Assembly (NCBI GenBank): GCA_021826655.1
Contig: JAKAZC010000137.1
Location: 1 to 7,161 of the forward strand
DNA: 7,161 nucleotides
Origin: Actinomycetes bacterium
GTDB taxonomy: Bacteria > Actinomycetota > Acidimicrobiia > Acidimicrobiales > RAAP-2
Direction: 5' to 3'
The position numbers and the translations under genes were made by a program. This document shows positions 1 through 5,387 of the stretch, in pieces. The notes beneath the pieces were generated by a model that searched no databases, was not told the DNA's origin, and saw nothing but the letters and a program-made list of their open reading frames with translations. The stretch's first letter is position 1; each line of letters opens with the position of its first letter.

Positions 1-1
1 C

Positions 2-1102
2 GCCGCCAAGGCGCTCGAACGGACCCTCCAGACCGAGCGCGCGGCGCTGGTCACGTGGTGGCTGGCCCGGATGGTGGCGACCACCCAGCCACTGGGCGAG
101 AAGCTGACCTTCCTCCTGCACGGCCAGTTCCCGACGGCCGTGTCCAAGGTCCGCTTCCCCCTCTACATGCACGGACAGAACCAGCTGTTCCGGACCCTGG
201 GCGGCGGCGACTTCGCCACCCTCACCCAGGCGGTCTCGACCGACCCCGCCATGCTGATCTGGCTGGACGCCGGGTCGGACAAGGCGGCCGACCCCAACGA
301 AAACTTCGCCCGGGAGCTCATGGAGCGCTTCACCATGGGGATCGGCACGTACACCGAGGCCGATGTGCGGGCGGCGTCGTACTGCTTCACCGGATGGACG
401 GTCGGACCCGGCGGGATGTTCACCGTCGACGCCCGCACCCACAGCACGGTGCCGCAGACCGTCCTCGGGACCACCGGGGTCACCACCGGCCAGCAGGTGA
501 TCGATCTGGTCACCCGCAGCGAGGCGTCGTCGAGGTTCGTGCCGGCCCGGCTGTGGAGCCACCTGGCCTACCCGGTCACCACCGACGATCCCGTGGTGCA
601 CGATCTGAGCGCCGGCTACGCCCGGGACCGCAGCATCGCCTCGCTGGTGCGGGCCATCCTCGAGCACCCGCGGTTCACCACCCCCACCACGGCGGCCGGA
701 CTGGTGAAGCAGCCCACGGAGTACGTGGTGGGCGCCCTGCGGGCGCTCGGCTTCACCGGTGCCGATCTCCTGGGCGGACGGCCCCGGCTCGGCACGACCA
801 TGGCCGACATGGGCCAGGTCCTCTTCGACCCGCCGAGCGTCGGCGGGTGGGCCCAGAACCAGTACTGGCTGTCCACCTCGGCCGCCCTGGCCCGGTGGCG
901 GTTCGCCGGAGCGCTGTGCCGGGCGGCCGACCTGTCGCCGGTGGCGGACGCCGCCCCCGGCTCGCGGGTGGACGCGGTGGCCGGACTCCTGTCCATCCCC
1001 ACCTGGTCGGCCGCCACGGCCGCAACCCTCGCCCGTGCCTCCGCCGACCCGGTGACCCTGATGACCCTGGCCCTCAATTCGCCCGAGTACGTCACCAATT
1101 AG
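2..1102 (+). CDS. DUF1800 family protein, C-terminal part (5' end outside window)
   Basis: The frame is open from base 2, and the residues before the first in-window ATG (base 71) already read as DUF1800 sequence (a W-x-x-RM stretch before PLGEKLTF). That ATG is therefore internal and the gene starts upstream. The visible part is 366 residues. Family signatures, numbered from base 2: PLGEKLTFLLHGQF (30-43), PNENFARELMERFTMGIGTY (98-117), an FTGW at 129-132, MGQVLFDPPSVGGW (270-283) and the terminal LALNSPEYV (356-364). DUF1800 proteins are usually around 450-550 residues, so roughly a quarter is probably missing. Their function is unknown; many are exported and encoded beside DUF1501 genes, as here. 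One oddity: the segment that I recall as WHxHF in many members is LHGQF, keeping the first His and replacing the second with Gln. The gene ends 28 bp before the DUF1501 gene, consistent with one operon. Family call firm; role not known. Confidence 0.93.
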   Translation, partial: AAKALERTLQTERAALVTWWLARMVATTQPLGEKLTFLLHGQFPTAVSKVRFPLYMHGQNQLFRTLGGGDFATLTQAVSTDPAMLIWLDAGSDKAADPNENFARELMERFTMGIGTYTEADVRAASYCFTGWTVGPGGMFTVDARTHSTVPQTVLGTTGVTTGQQVIDLVTRSEASSRFVPARLWSHLAYPVTTDDPVVHDLSAGYARDRSIASLVRAILEHPRFTTPTTAAGLVKQPTEYVVGALRALGFTGADLLGGRPRLGTTMADMGQVLFDPPSVGGWAQNQYWLSTSAALARWRFAGALCRAADLSPVADAAPGSRVDAVAGLLSIPTWSAATAATLARASADPVTLMTLALNSPEYVTN

Positions 1103-1130
1103 ATGCGTCCGTCACCAACCGAGGTGTGCC

Positions 1131-2501
1131 ATGCCTGACCACCGACCCGAACCGAACCGCTCGCGCAACGCCCCCGGGGGCGGCACCGAGCCCGACCCGC
1201 CGGTCGGGACCGGTCGACCGGCCATGGGCCGCCGCCGGTTCCTGGCCCTGGCCGGGGGCATGGGCACCGCCGGCCTGCTGGGCGCCGCCCTCGGGCCCCG
1301 GGCCTGGGACGGGTTGTTCGGGGCGTCGTCGTCGGGCGGGGCGGTGCCCGACGGTCGACTGGTCCTGGTCACCCTCTACGGCGGGAACGACGGCATGAAC
1401 ACCGTCATCCCGTACCAGGACCCCGCCTACGCACCACTGCGTGGGCCCCTGGCCATCGATCCGTCCACGGTGCTCCCGCTGGGGGAGGGGTTCGGGCTCC
1501 ATCCCTCGATGCCCGGCTTCAAGAAGCTGTGGGACGCCCGGCAGCTGGCGGTGGTGGAGGGGGTCGGGTTCGCCGATCCCAACTTCAGCCACTTCGCGTC
1601 GATGGACATCTGGCAGAGTGCCGTGCCGTCCGGAGCCGAACGCACCGGCTGGATCGGGCGCTGGCTGGACCGCACGTCGGGCGGTCCGTTGCGGGCGGTC
1701 GGGGTCGGCCCGACCCTTCCGGTCGTGCTCACCGGGGACACGGTCCAGGGCGTGACGGTCCCGGCCGGCAGGTTGGTGCTGCCCGGGGCGGCGGGGGAGC
1801 AGGCGCTCTACGCGTCGCTGGCCGGCGGCGACCGGAACGACGCCGTGCTCCGCGGTCAGGCGGCGCAGTCGGAGTCCGAGCTCCTGCAGGTCCGCGCCCG
1901 ACTGGGTCCGATACTCGATCGTTCGGCGACCACCGACCCGCTCGGTCTGCGGTCGTCCGGCGGCTCGGCGGCGGAGGCGCAGCAGGGTCTGGCCATCGCG
2001 CAGGGGGGTGGGGGCCGGGCCGGCGCCGGTCTCCTGGCCACCCAGCTCAGCCTGGTGGCCAACCTGATCCTGGCCGGCGCATCGAGCCAGGTCTACAGCT
2101 GCGAGCTCGGTGGGTTCGACACCCACACCGACCAGGCCCCCACCCAGAAGGCGCTGCTGGGCGAGCTCGACACCGCGGTGTCGGCATTCGTCGACGCGAT
2201 GGCCCACGACCCGAAGGGACAGGGGACCGTCGTGCTCGTCTACACCGAGTTCGGTCGACGGGTGGGAGGCAACGCCAGCGGCGGTTCCGACCACGGGTGG
2301 GCGAACGCGGTGTTCGCCGCCGGACCGCCGGTCAAGGGTGGCTGGTACGGGCAGCCGCCCGACCTCGCCACGCTGTCGGACGGCAACGCCGTCTACACGA
2401 CCGATTTCCGCTCCGTCTACGCCACCGTGCTGGGCCAGGTGGTCGGCGTCGACCCGTCCCCGTTCCTGCAGGGGTCCTTCGCGGCCCTGCCCTTCCTGTG
2501 A
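1131..2501 (+). CDS. DUF1501 family protein, Tat-exported
   Basis: A 456-residue protein of the DUF1501 family, which is related to the alkaline phosphatase/sulfatase fold; no reaction is established. The N-terminus is a twin-arginine signal: a polar start, then GRRRFLALAG (33-42) and a hydrophobic stretch to about residue 55, so export in folded form is expected. Family signatures follow in order: LVTLYGGNDGMNTVIPY (79-95), GLHPSMPGF (122-130), VVEGVGFADPNFSHFASMDI (141-160), YSCELGGFDTHTDQ (322-335), YTEFGRRVGGNASGGSDHG (371-389) and the C-terminal TTDFRSVYATVLGQVVG (423-439). The Asp/His-rich motifs are intact and the length is normal. GAGG at 1121-1124, six bases before the ATG, supports this start. 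It directly follows DUF1800 with a short spacer, the usual pairing. The cell-surface location is inferred from the Tat signal; the substrate is unknown. Confidence 0.94.
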   Translation: MPDHRPEPNRSRNAPGGGTEPDPPVGTGRPAMGRRRFLALAGGMGTAGLLGAALGPRAWDGLFGASSSGGAVPDGRLVLVTLYGGNDGMNTVIPYQDPAYAPLRGPLAIDPSTVLPLGEGFGLHPSMPGFKKLWDARQLAVVEGVGFADPNFSHFASMDIWQSAVPSGAERTGWIGRWLDRTSGGPLRAVGVGPTLPVVLTGDTVQGVTVPAGRLVLPGAAGEQALYASLAGGDRNDAVLRGQAAQSESELLQVRARLGPILDRSATTDPLGLRSSGGSAAEAQQGLAIAQGGGGRAGAGLLATQLSLVANLILAGASSQVYSCELGGFDTHTDQAPTQKALLGELDTAVSAFVDAMAHDPKGQGTVVLVYTEFGRRVGGNASGGSDHGWANAVFAAGPPVKGGWYGQPPDLATLSDGNAVYTTDFRSVYATVLGQVVGVDPSPFLQGSFAALPFL

Positions 2502-2531
2502 GCCGGCGGCCGGTGGGTCGCGTCCCCGTGC

Positions 2532-2559
2532 GGCACGGGCCGGCCGGCCGGTCCGTGCC
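2532..2559 (+). terminator. Strong GC hairpin after the DUF1501 gene
   Basis: Arms 2532-2543 and 2548-2559 pair over 12 bp (11 Watson-Crick plus one G-U) around a CCGG loop. An outer GGGTCG (2515-2520) can pair with CGACCC (2562-2567). It lies 30 bp after the DUF1501 stop. There is no T-tract, as is common for actinobacterial terminators. It could end or attenuate transcription before the DUF5666-like gene, or act as an mRNA-stabilising stem. The fold is seen; the function is inferred. Confidence 0.5.
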
Positions 2560-2624
2560 ACCGACCCCGGATCCATCCGACCTCCCTCCACCCGACAACC
2601 GGGCCCCCGGCCCACGACAGCGAC

Positions 2625-2630
2625 AAGGAG
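2625..2630 (+). promoter_or_regulatory. Ribosome binding site fixing the start of the DUF5666-like gene
   Basis: AAGGAG sits seven bases before the ATG at 2638. The same frame is open far upstream into the DUF1501 gene, so this near-consensus site is what fixes the start. Confidence 0.8.
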
Positions 2631-2637
2631 CACCATC

Positions 2638-3261
2638 ATGACCGAAGGACCCGCCAGCGGACAGGGCGTCGGACCCGGCTACCGACCGGGCGATCCGTAT
2701 CCCAGCTTCATCCCGGTCGACCTGCCCCCACCCGACCCCCGGGCACCCGGCACGCCGCCCGGACGAACGGGGCGGTCCCGCCTGTCGGCGTTCGCCGCGT
2801 CCCATCGGCTCCCCGTCGAGATCGGTGCGGTGGTCGTCGCACTCCTGGCCGGGACCGGCATCGGCCTCGCCCTCCAGGGTGGGGGTGCGGGATCCCCCGT
2901 GGCCTCCTCCACCCCCGCGGCGGCGAGTCCGCTCCCGGCCGCCGGGACCCCCGTCGTCGCCCCGGCCGACAAGCTCCGGTCCGTCCGGGGGCAGATCACG
3001 GCGGAGTCCGCGTCGACGTGGGACGTCGTCACGCCACGGGGTCGGACGTTCACGGTGACGCTCACGCCCATGACCAAATTCGGGACGGTGGTCTCCCCGG
3101 CCAGCGCGGCCCAGTTCGTGGTGGGGGACACCGTCGCGGTCCGGGGCACCTCGACCGGGACGACGATCACCGCGGTGCGGATCGTGGTGCCCCGCACGCC
3201 GGCGGCCCCGCCGACGACGGTGCCGGGGACGACGCCGTCGACCCCGTCGACACTCGGTTGA
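2638..3261 (+). CDS. Membrane-anchored protein with DUF5666-like domain
   Basis: A 207-residue protein. Residues 1-60 are Pro/Gly-rich and presumably cytoplasmic (PVDLPPPDPRAPG at 26-38). One transmembrane helix covers about 61-79 (IGAVVVALLAGTGIGLALQG). A low-complexity Ala/Pro/Ser linker (85-110) leads to a compact beta-rich domain at about 115-184: VRGQITAESASTWDVVTPRG, then FTVTLTPMTKF, then FVVGDTVAVRGTSTGTTITA. This order (G-x-I/V, T-x-x-V, V-G-D-x-V-x-V-x-G, T-x-x-A) is the DUF5666 pattern, a small OB-like beta domain of unknown function found in exported bacterial proteins. A Pro/Thr-rich tail ends the protein. The likely topology is N-terminus in, domain outside. It lies 136 bp after DUF1501 in the same direction and may be cotranscribed, although a strong hairpin lies between. 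No catalytic residues are apparent; a binding or scaffold role is only a guess. Confidence 0.85.
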   Translation: MTEGPASGQGVGPGYRPGDPYPSFIPVDLPPPDPRAPGTPPGRTGRSRLSAFAASHRLPVEIGAVVVALLAGTGIGLALQGGGAGSPVASSTPAAASPLPAAGTPVVAPADKLRSVRGQITAESASTWDVVTPRGRTFTVTLTPMTKFGTVVSPASAAQFVVGDTVAVRGTSTGTTITAVRIVVPRTPAAPPTTVPGTTPSTPSTLG

Positions 3262-3283
3262 ACGGGCCCACCCGGGCGGGTCG

Positions 3284-3303
3284 GCGGGCGCGGCCGTGCC
3301 CGC
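3284..3303. terminator. Possible bidirectional terminator between convergent genes
   Basis: GCGGGC (3284-3289) and GCCCGC (3298-3303) form a perfect 6-bp stem that can extend inward by a G-T and a C-G pair to a GGCC loop. It lies in the 48-bp gap where the DUF5666-like gene and the minus-strand wall protein meet tail to tail, where a shared terminator is expected. There is no T-tract, and in DNA this GC-rich such stems arise by chance, so the call rests mainly on position. Confidence 0.4.
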
Positions 3304-3309
3304 GCTCGG

Positions 3310-4347
3310 TCAGTCGGTCTCGCGGTGGGCGGCCGACGCACGCCGGCGCTGGAGCAGCCAGCCGGCCAGGATGGCGAACGCGCCGAGTACGGCGAGCGAG
3401 CCCGGGTCGGTGCCGGTGAACGCCAGCGCGCCCGGCTGACCGCTGCTGGTGGCCGATCCTGCGCCGCCACCGGTGAAGGGGAGCGCGGCCGACTGGGCCT
3501 GGACCTGACCGCCTTCGCCACCCCGTCCTTCGCCGTTCCCCTGACCGCCGTTCCCCTGACCGCCGCCGTCACCGCGACCCGGACCGCACCCCGGGTCCTC
3601 GTCGCCGCGGTCGGCCGGACAGGCCTTGGTCACCGCCACCGAGATGACCTGGTTGATGGCGCAGCTGCTGTCGTGCTGTGCGCCGATCGAACAGGTCGAG
3701 TGGAGGGTGGCGTGCGCGGCCGAGTACGTCAGCGCGGCGGACACCAATCGGTCGAGTCGGTTCGGGACGCGAGGCGGGGTGCCGTCACCGGGGTTGACGC
3801 CGGGGTCCCCCGGGAAGGAATTGACGGCGAAGCCGATCGACCAGAAGTGGGGAAGCCGGAGGTCGGTCACATCGGTCCCGATGTAGAGCACGCACTCGGT
3901 CGACCGCGTGCCGCCGCAGGTGACCGCATCGGACGCGGGGGTTCCCGCGCCCCCGACGTTGGTCAGCGCGTGGATGACCACGGCATCGTCGGTGAACGAT
4001 CCGTCCGCACCAACCGGGGCCGGTGCGCGCACCGCGCCGGCGGTGTCACACGATGCGGGCGACGTCGGAGGTACGCCGTCGGGCGCCGCGCACTGTGCGA
4101 TCTCGATCGGGGAACGCGCCGGCAGCACACCGTTCGCCGGCACCTGCACGGTGATGGTCTGACCACTCGAGAACGGCGTGCCCCAGGTGACGGACTGCGT
4201 CCAGACCCCGGTCTGGCCGGTGGGCAGGGTGACGTCCATCTGCTGGCCCGAGCGGAACCCCGATGCGGCCATCGCCTGGGTGACGCCGACCGCCGCCAGC
4301 GCACCGACCGCCACCAGCAACAGCAACGTCAGTATCCGTCGGTACAT
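3310..4347 (-). CDS. Secreted, sortase-anchored protein with neocarzinostatin-like Ig region
   Basis: A 345-residue exported protein. Signal peptide: MYRRI, then a hydrophobic core, with cleavage probably after AMA (residue 27). Residues about 55-175 form a beta-rich region: SSGQTITVQVPANGVLPARS (60-79), IEIAQC (81-86), GADGSFTDDAVVIHAL (113-128), ECVLYIGTDVTDLRLPHFWS (151-170). The QC/DGSF/CVL pattern and four cysteines (86, 100, 144, 152) recall the neocarzinostatin fold and uncharacterised secreted actinobacterial proteins. Four more cysteines follow (219, 229, 243, 254). A Gly/Asn/Gln-rich stalk (255-280) precedes LPFTG (289-293) and LAFTG (308-312), a hydrophobic helix (317-332) and RRR (334-336), a typical sorting signal. 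The start is supported by GAGGGGG (minus strand, 4355-4361), seven bases upstream. Two sorting-type motifs in one tail are unusual. No enediyne genes are nearby, so a drug-carrier role is not implied. Wall anchoring is well supported; the domain name is tentative. Confidence 0.82.
   Translation of the reverse strand: MYRRILTLLLLVAVGALAAVGVTQAMAASGFRSGQQMDVTLPTGQTGVWTQSVTWGTPFSSGQTITVQVPANGVLPARSPIEIAQCAAPDGVPPTSPASCDTAGAVRAPAPVGADGSFTDDAVVIHALTNVGGAGTPASDAVTCGGTRSTECVLYIGTDVTDLRLPHFWSIGFAVNSFPGDPGVNPGDGTPPRVPNRLDRLVSAALTYSAAHATLHSTCSIGAQHDSSCAINQVISVAVTKACPADRGDEDPGCGPGRGDGGGQGNGGQGNGEGRGGEGGQVQAQSAALPFTGGGAGSATSSGQPGALAFTGTDPGSLAVLGAFAILAGWLLQRRRASAAHRETD
3531..3560 (-). repeat. Two perfect 15-bp tandem copies in the Gly-rich stalk
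   Basis: CGCCGTTCCCCTGAC occurs twice back to back on the + strand (3531-3545, 3546-3560). On the coding minus strand the copies specify the repeated GQGNG of the stalk. Because the unit is a multiple of three, slippage would lengthen or shorten the stalk in frame. Confidence 0.8.
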
Positions 4348-4371
4348 GGCTCGTCCCCCTCGGCTGCAACT

Positions 4372-4393
4372 CCGTCACACGCCGGTGTGACGG
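4372..4393. promoter_or_regulatory. Perfect 9-4-9 interrupted palindrome upstream of the wall-protein gene
   Basis: CCGTCACAC (4372-4380) and GTGTGACGG (4385-4393) are exact reverse complements around GCCG. The element lies 25-46 bases before the minus-strand start codon. As DNA it looks like an operator for a dimeric regulator; as RNA it would be a 9-bp hairpin in the leader just upstream of the ribosome binding site. The pentamers TCACA and TGTGA match CRP half-sites but are in inverted order relative to a CRP box. The symmetry is seen; the ligand is unknown. The divergent TetR protein is one candidate. Confidence 0.6.
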
Positions 4394-4814
4394 TCGATCG
4401 GTTCCGGCGCCCCTCCCCAGGTACCGTCCCCTGGTCGCCCGATGTGACAGTAGTCCGAGGGGAGCCCCGTCCGACGGCCATATCCCTACGCCCGGTCCGA
4501 ACGGACGCGGGCCGACCCGTCGGTACCGGGTTCCCCTCCGTCGTCGCCGACGGTCGCCGTGGTCAGCGCGCGCCGTCGGTTCCCGTCCGCTCGAGGCATC
4601 CGGCCGATGGTCCGCCGCCACTCGACAGGGGTCGTCCCGTACCCGCACCCGCCGACGGGACGCGGGTTCGGTCACACCGGTCGGGTGCTTCCGGCTCCGC
4701 GCGGTGACCACGTGGCGAGGACGGGTGGTCGGCCGTGCGGCAACCGGTCCCGAGCCACGCGTCGACGACCGCGGACGGCACCCGTGCACCGGGCGGAGCA
4801 CCCTGGTGGGTGGG

Positions 4815-4833
4815 TGTCCAGATAGGATGGACA
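4815..4833. promoter_or_regulatory. Dyad TGTCCA/TGGACA around a TAGGAT -10-like box
   Basis: TGTCCA (4815-4820) and TGGACA (4828-4833) flank a 7-base spacer. TAGGAT (4823-4828) fits the actinobacterial TAnnnT -10 pattern on the + strand. No good -35 is placed about 17 bases upstream, and no gene follows closely, so any promoter here would make a long leader or a non-coding transcript. Weak call. Confidence 0.25.
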
Positions 4834-4987
4834 TCCGCCCGGGGCGGTGCGGAGCGCGCGGCACGAGACCGACCGGTGCGCAGACCGTCTGGACAGCCAC
4901 CGGACCGGTGCAGCGGAGGCAGCGGCGGTACCCGGAATCACCGGCGTGTCGGACCGGAGGGCCAGGTCGTGCCGTCCGGAGCGATCC

Positions 4988-5036
4988 CCGACCGCCGACC
5001 ACCGACCACCGACCGCCGACCACTGACCGCCGACCA
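4988..5036. repeat. Seven tandem copies of a 7-bp unit CCGACCR
   Basis: Reading from 4988 the units are CCGACCG, CCGACCA, CCGACCA, CCGACCG, CCGACCA, CTGACCG and CCGACCA, followed by a degraded copy, CCGGTCG (5037-5043). Only position 7 varies (A or G), apart from one C-to-T change at position 2 of copy six. The array lies mid-gap between the divergent genes. The minus strand carries regularly spaced GG pairs. Because seven is not a multiple of three, copy changes would break any reading frame, which fits a non-coding location. Confidence 0.85.
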
Positions 5037-5235
5037 CCGGTCGCCGGCCCGGACGGAGCCGGGGTGGGTGCCTGGCCGGGGTACGGGTGAGGACCGGTCG
5101 ACGCCGCACCGGAGGGCGGGCCGCGGCGAGCACCGGTGCCCGGTCCTCGGTCCCCGGTCCGACGTCCGAGCCGTCGATCCACGATCCGTCCGACCGTCGG
5201 CCCCGGGGCCGCTATGGCCACAGCGCCCCGTGACC

Positions 5236-5241
5236 GATAAC
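5236..5241 (+). promoter_or_regulatory. Possible -10 element for the TetR gene
   Basis: GATAAC lies in the only clearly AT-richer patch before the TetR gene, about 150 bases before the chosen start. No convincing -35 hexamer is seen at the normal spacing, so this is a weak suggestion based on composition and position. Confidence 0.2.
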
Positions 5242-5293
5242 ATGTCGCACGCAGCAGGCAGTGGACGCTGCAGCGCAAGATGCGTGGGGGGAT

Positions 5294-5307
5294 CGGTCCT
5301 CGGACCG
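5294..5307. promoter_or_regulatory. 14-bp palindrome upstream of the TetR gene, candidate operator
   Basis: CGGTCC (5294-5299) and GGACCG (5302-5307) are perfect reverse complements around TC. The element is about 80 bases before the TetR start, where TetR-family proteins often bind their own control region as dimers. GC-rich dyads of this size occur by chance, so autoregulation is an inference. Confidence 0.35.
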
Positions 5308-5387
5308 GCAAGGACGACGTTGGGGGCTGCCGTGCGAACACCGCTGCGACGACGGGGAGACGCATGGTGTCGGAGGGGGGAGTGTCG

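Larger units (their letters stand above)
4348..5387. other. About 1 kb intergenic region without a convincing gene
   Basis: This gap separates the divergently transcribed wall-protein and TetR genes. Open frames exist on both strands, but their translations are dominated by Arg, Pro, Gly and Thr, show no family motifs and have no well-placed ribosome binding sites, as expected of GC-rich non-coding DNA. It does contain a ribosome binding site (4355-4361) and a palindrome (4372-4393) for the minus-strand gene, a GTCCG-AA-CGGAC dyad (4495-4506), a dyad around a TAGGAT box (4815-4833), a 7-bp tandem repeat (4988-5036) and a 14-bp palindrome near the TetR gene (5294-5307). I see no tRNA or recognisable small RNA. 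Confidence 0.6.

Noticed and set aside
71..73. ATG at 71 as the start of the DUF1800 gene
   Set aside because: The frame is open to the window edge and the preceding residues fit the family, so this Met is internal.
1092..2639. 515-codon open frame on the minus strand
   Set aside because: It lies opposite the clear DUF1501 gene, its translation is Arg/Gly/Pro-rich with no family motif, and it is explained by the GC-rich codon pattern of the other strand.
4375..4390. CRP-type binding site
   Set aside because: A CRP box is TGTGA-N6-TCACA; here the halves are in the opposite order (TCACA-N6-TGTGA).
3325..4707. 460-codon open frame on the plus strand opposite the wall-protein gene
   Set aside because: The minus strand has the signal peptide, sorting signal and ribosome site; the plus-strand translation is low-complexity without motifs.
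4988..5043. CRISPR array
   Set aside because: The 7-bp units are contiguous with no spacers and no cas genes are present.
5280..5282. Upstream ATG at 5280 as the TetR start
   Set aside because: It has no ribosome site and adds 36 residues with no similarity to the family; starts at 5388 or 5364 are better supported.
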